Source: Cryobacterium sp.
Lineage (GTDB): Bacteria; Actinomycetota; Actinomycetes; Actinomycetales; Microbacteriaceae
Assembly (NCBI RefSeq): GCF_025463825.1
Contig: NZ_JAODBG010000123.1
Span: 1-46,816, forward strand
DNA: 46,816 nucleotides
Direction of reading: 5' to 3'
Position 1 is the stretch's first letter. Every line of letters starts with the position of its first letter. The position numbers were made by a program, and so were the translations under genes. Below the pieces are notes generated by a model. It had not been told where the DNA came from. It searched no databases and worked only from the letters and a program-made list of their open reading frames with translations. This document shows, piece by piece, positions 16,743 to 24,852 of this stretch.

Positions 16743-17662
16743 CGTCGGCTCCTGGCGTACTCGCTGTAGACCGAACCCAGCGAACCGGAGAGCATGCCAG
16801 CGCCGCGGGCGACGGTGCGCATTCCACGGGCGCGATGGCCGAGCCGGCCACTCAGCACACCGGCCAGGCAGCGCACGGCACCACCGGCCACCCGCACCGA
16901 ACCCCTGCCGAGTAAGCGCAGGCGCATCCGAAACCGCCGGCGCGGGGCGGTACCGTCCAACAGCACCCGGCTGGTGGCGTTGCCGATCCGGTAGGCCTTG
17001 CGCAGCACCCAGTCCCTGGTGAGCCGGTTGGCGGGAACGATGTCGATCACCACGGCCTCATCGCACCACAGCATCCGCCCGCCGCGCTCGTGCAGTTGGC
17101 GGGTGAACAGCGAGTCGGACCCGCCGCTGAGCCCGAAGCGGGTGTCGAAGCGCAAGCCGTTCCGGCGCACCCAGGCCAGGTCCAGCAGCAGGTTGTTGGT
17201 CGCGGCGATCGTCACTGTGGTGCCTGTGGGCATCCGGCGCCGGTCGAAGAACCGGCCGGCTTCCACCCACCGGCTCGGCGGTGTCTCGTAGCGGGAAACG
17301 ACCGGCCCCACCACCGCCTCCACCCGGTGCCTGTCGTGCACCGCCAACAGCCGGGCCAGCCACTGCGGGGTGGGGCGTTCGTCGTCGTCGATGAAAACCA
17401 GCAGTTCCGCCGTGGCCTCGTCGAGGGCCCGGTTTCTGGCCGCCGCGATGCCTGGCGCGGCTTCGTGCAGGTAGCGGATCGGCGCCCCGGCTGCCGCCTG
17501 TTCGACCTGCCGGCGGGCGCCGCCTGCCGGATCGTTGTCGACGACCACGATGTCGACGTCGGCGGCCACCTCGTGGACCTGGAGCACCAGGGCGGGAAGG
17601 AGCTCGGCCAGGTCATCCGGCCGCTGGTAGGTGAGGACCGCGATGGTCACCCGGTCTGTCAC
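16739..17662 (-). CDS. Family 2 glycosyltransferase
   Basis: A 307-residue GT-A enzyme with VTIAVLTYQRPDDLAELLPAL, VVVDNDPAGG, GIAAARNRALDEA and the DXD-type site VFIDDDERPTPQWL. SGGSDSLFTRQLHERGG lies further on. It has a basic C-terminal tail. The GTG start at 17662 overlaps the stop of the 1317-residue surface protein (GTGA), and its own stop overlaps the next gene, so all three are translationally coupled. Donor and acceptor are unknown. Confidence 0.88.
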   Translation of the reverse strand: MTDRVTIAVLTYQRPDDLAELLPALVLQVHEVAADVDIVVVDNDPAGGARRQVEQAAAGAPIRYLHEAAPGIAAARNRALDEATAELLVFIDDDERPTPQWLARLLAVHDRHRVEAVVGPVVSRYETPPSRWVEAGRFFDRRRMPTGTTVTIAATNNLLLDLAWVRRNGLRFDTRFGLSGGSDSLFTRQLHERGGRMLWCDEAVVIDIVPANRLTRDWVLRKAYRIGNATSRVLLDGTAPRRRFRMRLRLLGRGSVRVAGGAVRCLAGVLSGRLGHRARGMRTVARGAGMLSGSLGSVYSEYARSRR

Positions 17663-19190
17663 GGCACCGCCCCGGCGATCAGGTCATCGAAGCGCGCGGT
17701 GGCCGGCGCATTCGTCGCGGTGCCGCCGAGGTAGAGGGCGACGCCCACCCCGCCGGGCACCTGCATGGCCGGCGTGGCATCCGTTCCTTCGAGTTGCCAG
17801 GCCGACGGTTCGGTCTGGGCCGATGCCCACACCTTCGCGCGTACCGTGGTCGGAGCTGCCCCGGTGACCTGCAGCCGGATGGTGAGCTTGTCGCCGACCG
17901 CCGGGGTGAGACCGGCCACCAGCAGCGTTCGCAGGGCGGTCCCGCCACGCATGGTCTGCAGGGTCACCGTTCCGTCGGCGTTCAGCCGCACCCGGGCCCG
18001 ATAGTCGTCGCTGCCGACGGTGCGCCCGAGCAGCGACAGATAGGTGCCTGACCCGGTGGCCGGCTGTTGCACGGCCACGCCGATCCGCACATCCGTCGAC
18101 GTCGATTTCACCGCGGCGAGCTGCGCGGTCTCCATGGCTCCAGCCGCGGGCGAGCGCAGCGTCGCCGCGCCCTGCGTCACGGTGTAGTTCGACGCTGATC
18201 CCGTGGTGGTCCATGCGCCGCCGACCTCCGCCGAACCGAGCCCGGACACGACGGTGCGTTCGAACGCATCCCTGGCCACGGCTCCGCCGGCGGGGGGAGG
18301 ACTCACCGTGACCGATTGGGTGCTGGTTGCGGTGGCGCCGTCGTCGTCGGTGACGGTGAGGGTGACCGGGTAGGTGCCGCCCGCACTGTAGAGGTGGGAT
18401 TGTTGTGCCCCTGACGCCGTGCCGCCGTCGCCGAAGGTCCAGGCGTGGCCCGTGATCGTGCCGTCCGTGTCCCGGGAGGTCGCGGCGTCGACGTTGGCCG
18501 TCAGCCCGCTGGCCGACACCGTGAAGGCGGCGGTCGGGGCGACGTTCGCGGGCGGCGGTGGTGGCGGCGGCGGCGCCGTGGGCCCGGCCCAGAGGTCGTC
18601 GAATGCCGCCGTGACCGGCAGCGTCGTGGCGGTGCCGCCGAGGTACAGGGACAGCCCGATCGACCCGGCCTGTTGCAGCGCGGCGGTCCCGTCGGTGGTC
18701 GTGACCTGCCAGCCGGTGGGCTCGGTGGCGCCGACCCGCCAGACCTTGGCCCGCACCGTCGTCGGCGCGGTACCCGTGGCCTGCATCACCAGGTTGAGCC
18801 GGTCCCCGGTGGCGTAGGCCAGGCCCGGAATGCTGACCGACGTCAGGCTGGTGCCCCCGCGCAGGACCTGCAGTTGCACGGCTCCGGTCGAGGCCACCTT
18901 GAGCCGGGTCCGGTAGTCGTCGGTGCCGACCTTGCGGCCGAGGACCGACAGGTATGCGCCTGAGCCGGTGGCCGCCTGCTGCAGGGCAGCGCTCACCCGC
19001 ACTTCGGTGTCGGTCGAGGAGACATCCGGCAGTGTCGCCGTGACCGTGGCGCCGGCGGCCGCGGCCTTCAGCCGTGCGGCGCCGGCGGACACGGAGTAGT
19101 TTCCGGTGCTGCCGGTCACCGACCAGGCCCCGCCGACGGCGGCCGTGCCCAGGCCGGCAGCGACGGTGCGTTCGAAGGCATCCGTGGCGT
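17659..19190 (-). repeat. Duplicated DAFERTV domain separated by a PKD domain
   Basis: Two copies of roughly 195 residues, coded by about 18610-19190 and 17660-18280. They share DAFERTV..GLG.A.VGGAW, SGxYLSxLGRxVGxDDYR, APTTVRAKVW and LYLGGTAT. The copies are diverged at DNA level, so the duplication is not recent. Confidence 0.8.
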
Positions 19191-21612
19191 ACGCCGTATC
19201 GACCGGTGGTGGCTGGGCGCCATCCCGTCCGGAGGCCGAGTAGTGGTCGGCCACCTCAGCGGGAGTGAGGGGTGTCTCGTAGACCGCGACCTCGTCGATG
19301 TCGGCGGCGATGAAAGTGGCGGTGGGACGGTTGGGCCAGCCGCCCAGGTTGTCCCCGCCGATCCGCCAATACCCGGAATAGGCCTGTCCGGCGGTGACGT
19401 CGGCGCGGGACGCGGCCTTGGCGCCGTCCACGTAGAGCGTCATACCGGCGGGGCCGAGGGTGGCCACCACCTGGTGCCACTGGCCGTCGTTGTACGAGGC
19501 GGCGGTGTTCACCGTGCGCACGCTGCCGGGGTGGACGCCGAACCAGATGAGGCCGGCGTCATCCATGTAGACGTGCCGGTCGTAAGACGATGAGGTGCCG
19601 ATGTTGTTGGTACCGAAGCCGACGATCTTGCCGCCCTTGGTGCTGGTGGTCTTCACCCAGGCCTCGACGCTGAAGGTGTCCGTGGCCGGTTCGGTGGTGT
19701 TGGTGGCGGCGAAACCGGTGGCGCTGCCGTCGAAGGTCGAGGCGGTGCCGGAATCGCCGATCACTGCACCCGCCGCTTGGCGGCGGACGCCCGTGCCGAC
19801 GGTGGCATCAATGCCGGATGCCCAGTCGAAGGCTGTCATTCCGGCTGATTCACCCAGCGGCCAGTACGAGCGCGCGTCTTCGAGGACCTTCTGGGCGTAG
19901 GCGCTGTGGATGCCGGGCTGGGCGACGGTCACCGCGATCGAGTTGCCGGTGCGCTCGTTGCCGAATGGGTCTTTCACCCGCAATCGATAGGAATAGGACG
20001 CGCCGGGAGTGAGCCCGGTGTCGGTCCAGGAGAGGGCCGGCCGGTTCCAGTCCGTGGACGAGCCGAGCAGGGTTTTCACCGAGACGCCGTCGCGGAGGAC
20101 TTCGTAGCTGAGGTGTTCGTTGTCCCTGTCGAAGTTGGCCGGCCAGCTCAACCTGGCGTTGCCGGCCTCGAAGGACGCCACCGACGGCACGAAGTCGGCG
20201 CCGCTGAGGCGGGGGCCTTCCTTGTTCGGTGCGATCGCGGACGTCGCGAACCGCGCGAGCCCCTGCTGCTTTTTGTTGTTCACGATGGTGAATTCGCCGC
20301 CATACACGACGTAGGTGTTGTTGGCCGTCACGTTCCACGGCCCCTGGCTCTGCCCGGTGTACGTACCTGTGTTGATCTCCGGGTAGAAGGTGAGCAGGCT
20401 CGGCCGCGGGGCGCCGGCGAAGTTGTAGTAGCCGTGCGGGTCGGCGGTGATGGTTCCGGTGGCGGGCATGCCGAAGGTGAGGGTGCGGTGGAAGGTCCAT
20501 GGGTCGGTTTGCGGGAACCCGCCGATGTTGCCGCAGTAGTGCGGGTGCCCCGTCGTGTACACGACGCCCTGCGCTGGAACGGCGGAATAGGTGTCCCCGT
20601 GGCAATCCTCCAACCAGACCAGCGTTCCGTCGGCCCAGCTCGCGCGGAAGGTGCCCTCGAAGTTGCCGGCGCCCTTGAAGACGTAGCCGGTTCCGAAGAC
20701 ACCGTCCACGGACGACGTCAGGCTGAGAATGGCGGCATTCACTCCGCCGTTTCGCACCAGGGCATTCACCTTCCAGGGCAGCGAGGCGCCGGTGGCGGCG
20801 TCCGTCGCCGCCATGCCGTAGCCCGGGTCTGAACCGCCGTTGTACGCGGTGAAACTGCCGCCGATGATGACCTTGCCGCCATCAGGGGACACCGTGAGGG
20901 CGTTGACGCTTCCGCCGGTCGGGGATCCCGTCCAGGGTCGGATCGCCCCGTTCGAGGTCGCGAACGCGGCGATCTTCTCGCGTGCGACACCGTTCGCCGA
21001 CGTGAAGATCCCCCCGACGTACACCGCGGAGGCGGTGATGCCGAGCGCGTTCACGCGGGCGTTGACCTGGGGCACCCATGAGGTCAGCAGCGATCCCGTT
21101 GACATGCTGAGCGCGGCCAGCCGGTAACGGGCGACACCGCCGACGCTGGTGAACGCTCCCCCGATGTACAGCCGGCTGCCGTCAGGCGATGCCACGAGGG
21201 CCCGCACCGACCCGTTCACGTTCGGGTTGAAGGATGCCTTCAGCACTCCGGTGGTGAGATCGTAGGCCAGCAGGTTGTTCCGCACCACCTCACCGGTTCC
21301 CGCGGCAGCGCCGGCCGGGCGGGCCGAGGTAAACTCGCCGCCGACGTACACGGTGGTGCCCACGATCAGCTGCGTCCACGCCACTCCGTTGATCTGCGTG
21401 GTCGGTAAGGCGTCCGCCGCCGCCGTCGCCGGGGTGGAGGCGGCGGGGGCGGTGTCGGCCTGCGCCGGTGCCGCGCCGAGCGAGGTGCCGAGCGGTGTTG
21501 CCCCCAGCAGCCCGCCGACCAGGGCCACGACGGTGCCGACCGCGATCAGCAGCCGACGGACGGCAGGCTGCGGCGGAGCGGAACGGAACGAGAGAGCGGA
21601 GTGAGCACCCAT
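17659..21612 (-). CDS. Large secreted multidomain surface protein (propeller, Fn3-like, LamG, PKD, duplicated beta domain)
   Basis: 1317 residues with a signal peptide ending near GAAPAQA (about residue 52). Order: repeated SPDGSRLYIGGAFTS-type strands suggesting a beta-propeller (about 60-460); Fn3-like domain (about 466-570); LamG-like jelly roll with FSVEAWVKT (about 580-795); a beta domain beginning DAFERTV (808-1000); PKD domain with WTFGDGG (1022-1104); then a second copy of the DAFERTV domain (1113-1317). No LPXTG motif or C-terminal membrane segment, so it is secreted or held by the polysaccharide. The propeller and Fn3-like parts are paralogous to the gene at 22417. Likely an adhesive or matrix protein; ligand unknown. 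Confidence 0.82.
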   Translation of the reverse strand: MGAHSALSFRSAPPQPAVRRLLIAVGTVVALVGGLLGATPLGTSLGAAPAQADTAPAASTPATAAADALPTTQINGVAWTQLIVGTTVYVGGEFTSARPAGAAAGTGEVVRNNLLAYDLTTGVLKASFNPNVNGSVRALVASPDGSRLYIGGAFTSVGGVARYRLAALSMSTGSLLTSWVPQVNARVNALGITASAVYVGGIFTSANGVAREKIAAFATSNGAIRPWTGSPTGGSVNALTVSPDGGKVIIGGSFTAYNGGSDPGYGMAATDAATGASLPWKVNALVRNGGVNAAILSLTSSVDGVFGTGYVFKGAGNFEGTFRASWADGTLVWLEDCHGDTYSAVPAQGVVYTTGHPHYCGNIGGFPQTDPWTFHRTLTFGMPATGTITADPHGYYNFAGAPRPSLLTFYPEINTGTYTGQSQGPWNVTANNTYVVYGGEFTIVNNKKQQGLARFATSAIAPNKEGPRLSGADFVPSVASFEAGNARLSWPANFDRDNEHLSYEVLRDGVSVKTLLGSSTDWNRPALSWTDTGLTPGASYSYRLRVKDPFGNERTGNSIAVTVAQPGIHSAYAQKVLEDARSYWPLGESAGMTAFDWASGIDATVGTGVRRQAAGAVIGDSGTASTFDGSATGFAATNTTEPATDTFSVEAWVKTTSTKGGKIVGFGTNNIGTSSSYDRHVYMDDAGLIWFGVHPGSVRTVNTAASYNDGQWHQVVATLGPAGMTLYVDGAKAASRADVTAGQAYSGYWRIGGDNLGGWPNRPTATFIAADIDEVAVYETPLTPAEVADHYSASGRDGAQPPPVDTAYATDAFERTVAAGLGTAAVGGAWSVTGSTGNYSVSAGAARLKAAAAGATVTATLPDVSSTDTEVRVSAALQQAATGSGAYLSVLGRKVGTDDYRTRLKVASTGAVQLQVLRGGTSLTSVSIPGLAYATGDRLNLVMQATGTAPTTVRAKVWRVGATEPTGWQVTTTDGTAALQQAGSIGLSLYLGGTATTLPVTAAFDDLWAGPTAPPPPPPPPANVAPTAAFTVSASGLTANVDAATSRDTDGTITGHAWTFGDGGTASGAQQSHLYSAGGTYPVTLTVTDDDGATATSTQSVTVSPPPAGGAVARDAFERTVVSGLGSAEVGGAWTTTGSASNYTVTQGAATLRSPAAGAMETAQLAAVKSTSTDVRIGVAVQQPATGSGTYLSLLGRTVGSDDYRARVRLNADGTVTLQTMRGGTALRTLLVAGLTPAVGDKLTIRLQVTGAAPTTVRAKVWASAQTEPSAWQLEGTDATPAMQVPGGVGVALYLGGTATNAPATARFDDLIAGAVP

Positions 21613-21614
21613 GG

Positions 21615-22349
21615 TCAGCGCGGACCGGCCCCCTCGAACACGACAATCGGAACGCCGACGGTGTAGTCGACCCCGATCTTGACCTGGTCACGTTCCTCGG
21701 GCGGCACGGTGAAGATGAACACCCCGGTGACGGTGGCGCCGCCGGCGACCTCGTCGGGCAGCGGCACGCCACCGGGCCCGCGCAGGTCCACTGCGGGTGC
21801 CTGGTCCTGACCGTAGTACACCGTAACCACCGTCGACGCCAGGGACACCGGGGCGTCGCCGTCGTTGCGCATGGTCAGGGTGAAGCGCAGTGCGGGTCCG
21901 CCCACTTCGCCCGGACCCTGGGCTTCGCCCTCCACTGCCTCGAGGGCGTCGATGCTGACGACCACCCCGGGCACGGGGGCGACCTCGTCGGTGAGGGGCA
22001 CCGCCGGCAGTTCCGGCAGCGGAGCCACCTCGACGGGGGTCACGGCGGCCGGCGGCTCGGCCGGCGGCTCGGCCGGAGCCTCGGGCTCGGGCTGCTCGCT
22101 GGGCGGCGCCGGCTCCTGGACGGCCGGATCCACGGGAACCTCGGTGATCGGCTGCTCCTCCGTCGGCGTGGCCGCGGACGTCGGGCTGCTCGCACCGGTG
22201 GCACCGACCAGCGGCAGCCCGCCGCCCTGGGACACCCAGAGAGAGGCCCCGAACAACAGCACTGCCGCGGTGACGACGGAGGCCAGGCCGAGCCAGCGCC
22301 AGGTGCGGCCGCTATGCTTGCCGGGGGTGGTGGGGTCCTTTAAATCCAT
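21615..22349 (-). CDS. Membrane-anchored protein with Pro-rich stalk and extracytoplasmic beta domain
   Basis: A 244-residue protein. It has a short cytoplasmic N-terminus, one membrane segment (about residues 19-38), a Pro/Glu/Ala-rich stalk (about 60-115) and a C-terminal beta-sandwich-like domain (about 128-244, RFTLTMRNDGDAPVSL, VFIFTVPPEERDQVKIGVDYT). This resembles DUF4352-type extracellular domains. No enzyme motif was seen. It has an AGGAG Shine-Dalgarno and lies 2 nt upstream of the 1317-residue surface protein, so it may anchor or present that protein; this is inference. Confidence 0.7.
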   Translation of the reverse strand: MDLKDPTTPGKHSGRTWRWLGLASVVTAAVLLFGASLWVSQGGGLPLVGATGASSPTSAATPTEEQPITEVPVDPAVQEPAPPSEQPEPEAPAEPPAEPPAAVTPVEVAPLPELPAVPLTDEVAPVPGVVVSIDALEAVEGEAQGPGEVGGPALRFTLTMRNDGDAPVSLASTVVTVYYGQDQAPAVDLRGPGGVPLPDEVAGGATVTGVFIFTVPPEERDQVKIGVDYTVGVPIVVFEGAGPR

Positions 22350-22416
22350 GGTCGCGCTCCTAACGCTGGTGCCGCTGGTGTCGCTGATGTCGCTTCGCTC
22401 AGTGGTTGCACGGGCA

Positions 22417-24660
22417 CTACACCTCCGGCTTGGCGGCCGGGACCTGCGCCGGCGGCGCTTTCTCCGCGGGCACCGGGACCGGCGCTTCCTTCACCGGCGC
22501 CGGAACCGGCGCCTTCACCACGGGTGCCGGAACCGGCGTCTCGGCCTCTGGCGCGGGAACGGGTACCTCCGGCACCGGCGTCTCCTCCACGGGCGCGGGT
22601 GTCGGCGTCTGCGGTACCGGTGCCTCCTCCACAGGAGCGGGAGTCGGGGTTTCCGGAGCCGGAGCGGGCTCCTCGGGCGCGGGTGCGGGCTCTTCGGGCG
22701 CCGGAGCGGGCTCCGCGGGCGCCGGCGTCGGGGATGGGGTCGGCTCCGGAGTCGGGGCAGGCGGGTCTGTCACCTCGACCGACTGGGTCTGGGTGTGGGT
22801 TGTCCCGGCCGCGTCGGTGGTCGTGAGGACCACCTGGTAGGTGCCGGCTTGTGTGTACGCATGGGTCGCGGAGACGCCGGTGCTGCTGGAGCCATCACCC
22901 CACGACCAGCCGTAGGAGCCGATCGTGCCGCCCGGAGAGGTCACCGCAGCGGCGTCGACGGCCACGTTCAGCCCCGTCACCGTGGTGGTGAAGCTCGGTC
23001 CGGCCGGCGCCGCGAGGCGGTTCGCGGCTGCGCCGCTCACGGTGATGGTGACGGCGTTACCGGTGACGACGTTGCCTCGGGGGTCGGTCACCCGGATCCG
23101 ATAGGAGTACGTGCCGCCGGACAGGCCGGTCTCGGTCCAGGTCAGGGTCGGCCGCTTCCAGTCCATGGAGCGTCCGGTGACAGTCTTGACCGTCATCGTG
23201 CCCCGTTGCACCGAGTAGGTGAGCAGTTCGTTGTCCCTGTCGTAGTTGGACGTCCAGGTGACCTTCACCGATCCGGCCGCCGGAGAGGCCAGGGTGGGCA
23301 CGAAGTCGGCACCGGTGACCCGGGGACCCTGCTTGTTCGGCGCGATCGAGGGGATCGCGAATCGCACCAGGCCCTGCTGCTGCTTGTTGTTCACCACGGT
23401 GAACTCGCCGGCGTAGAGCACGTACTGCGAATTCGCGGTGACATTCCACGCGCCCTGGTTCTGCCCGGTGAACGTGCCGGCGTTGATGTCCGGGTACCAG
23501 GTCAGCACGGACGGTCGCGGCTTGCCCTCGAAGTTGAAGTACCTGTCCACGGTGTTCCTGGCGACGGTTCCCGTCGCATTCATCGTGAACGACAGGGTGC
23601 GGTGGATCGCGCGGGGCTTGGTTTCCGGATGCCCGCCGATGGTCCTGCAGTCGTGCGCATGGCCGGCCGTGTAGACGACGCTGGCGGTGGGAACGGCGGA
23701 ATAGGTATCGCCGTGGCAGTCTTCCAACCAGATCAGCGTGCCGTCCGCCCAGGAGGCCCGGAAAGCACCCTCGAAGTTGCCCTCACCGTAGAATCCGTAC
23801 CCGGTGCCGAAGACCCCGGCACTCGTCGACGTGAGGCTCAGGATGGCCGAATTCGCACCGGCGTTGCGGATCACGCTGTTCACCTTCCAGGTCAGCGACG
23901 CGCCTGAGTACGAGCTGGTGGCAGCCATGCCGTAGCCGGGGTTGCTCTTGCCGTTGTAGGTCGTGAACGAACCGCCGATGATGACCTTCGTACTGTCGGG
24001 CGACACGGTCAGGGTGGTGACGGTGCCGCCGGCCGGCTTGCCCTTCCACGGCTGCACCGCACCGTTGGAGATGGCAAAGCTGGCCATATAGGTGCGCGCC
24101 TGCCCCCCGGCCTGGGTGAAGGTCCCGCCGGCGTACACGGCGCCGCCGCTGATGCCCAGCGCGGCCACCCGCCCGTTGAGCGAGGGCGCCCAGGAGGTCA
24201 CCAGCGCGCCCGTCGACGTGGTGTACGCCGCAATCCGGTAGCGCGTCGCGCTGCCCGCCTTGGTGAAGTTGCCGCCGACGTAGATCCTGGAGCCGTCCTT
24301 CGCGGCGACCAGTGCCCGGACTGCGGCGTTCAAGTTGGGATTGAAGGAGGTGAGCACACCGGTGGTGAGGTTGTACGCGAGCATGTTGTTGCGGGAGACC
24401 TCGTTGGTGCCCGGCGCCGAGCCGGCCGGCCGGGCCTTCGTGAACTGGCCGCCGACATAGACGGTGTTCCCGACGATCACCTGCGCCCAGACCACGCCAT
24501 TGATTTGCGGGGTCGGCAGCGCGTCGGCCGCGACCGTGGCCGGTGTGCCTTCCGCCGGCGAGGTGTCGGCGATCGCGGGCGCGCTGGCCAGGGTGGCTGT
24601 GGCGGCAAGCGCCACGGCGGTCACCAGCGCGAGGAAAGCGTTTCGGGCACCAACAAGCAT
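22417..24660 (-). CDS. Secreted propeller-Fn3-PKD surface protein with Pro-rich tail
   Basis: 747 residues with a signal peptide ending around SAPAIA (about residue 31). The propeller-like region (about 45-440) and Fn3-like domain (445-543) closely follow the 1317-residue protein, with near-identical motifs such as DCHGDTYSAVP, ASWADGTL.WLEDC and YDRDNE. A PKD domain (about 557-630, YGWSWGDGSS) and a Pro/Ala/Glu/Val-rich tail (634-747) follow. LamG and the duplicated domain are missing. The tail could span or bind the cell wall. GTGAGG precedes the ATG. A 67-nt gap separates it from the following membrane-anchored gene at 22349. Confidence 0.82.
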   Translation of the reverse strand: MLVGARNAFLALVTAVALAATATLASAPAIADTSPAEGTPATVAADALPTPQINGVVWAQVIVGNTVYVGGQFTKARPAGSAPGTNEVSRNNMLAYNLTTGVLTSFNPNLNAAVRALVAAKDGSRIYVGGNFTKAGSATRYRIAAYTTSTGALVTSWAPSLNGRVAALGISGGAVYAGGTFTQAGGQARTYMASFAISNGAVQPWKGKPAGGTVTTLTVSPDSTKVIIGGSFTTYNGKSNPGYGMAATSSYSGASLTWKVNSVIRNAGANSAILSLTSTSAGVFGTGYGFYGEGNFEGAFRASWADGTLIWLEDCHGDTYSAVPTASVVYTAGHAHDCRTIGGHPETKPRAIHRTLSFTMNATGTVARNTVDRYFNFEGKPRPSVLTWYPDINAGTFTGQNQGAWNVTANSQYVLYAGEFTVVNNKQQQGLVRFAIPSIAPNKQGPRVTGADFVPTLASPAAGSVKVTWTSNYDRDNELLTYSVQRGTMTVKTVTGRSMDWKRPTLTWTETGLSGGTYSYRIRVTDPRGNVVTGNAVTITVSGAAANRLAAPAGPSFTTTVTGLNVAVDAAAVTSPGGTIGSYGWSWGDGSSSTGVSATHAYTQAGTYQVVLTTTDAAGTTHTQTQSVEVTDPPAPTPEPTPSPTPAPAEPAPAPEEPAPAPEEPAPAPETPTPAPVEEAPVPQTPTPAPVEETPVPEVPVPAPEAETPVPAPVVKAPVPAPVKEAPVPVPAEKAPPAQVPAAKPEV
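22436..22760 (-). repeat. Imperfect Pro-rich codon repeats
   Basis: Short repeats coding for PAPxPEEP and PxPAPVEExPVP units make up the last 110 or so residues of the 747-residue surface protein. The DNA repeats are imperfect and could change length by slippage. Confidence 0.7.
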
Positions 24661-24785
24661 CAGTGAGCCTCACCGGTCATGGCCACGCTTCGGGTACGTG
24701 GCACGATTTCGTGAGTATATGTCGATCGTCGACACCCACCGACCCCTTTTCAGGGGTGTAATTCCCCGTCAGTCACCGCGAACGA

Positions 24786-24824
24786 CGACAGGACCCCGCG
24801 TGCGCTGCACGCGGGGTCCTGTCG
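24786..24824. terminator. Perfect 18-bp hairpin between surface-protein genes
   Basis: CGACAGGACCCCGCGTGC pairs without mismatch to the other arm across a 3-nt GCT loop. It sits 29 nt after the stop of the minus-strand beta-helix gene and upstream of the 747-residue gene. No T tract on either side, but strong GC hairpins of this kind serve as terminators in actinobacteria. Confidence 0.7.
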
Positions 24825-24852
24825 ACTCCCGGATAGCCGGGTTGATCGAGCC

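Noticed and set aside
22436-22760. Minisatellite unrelated to a gene
   Set aside because: The repeats keep the reading frame of the surface protein and code a Pro-rich tail.
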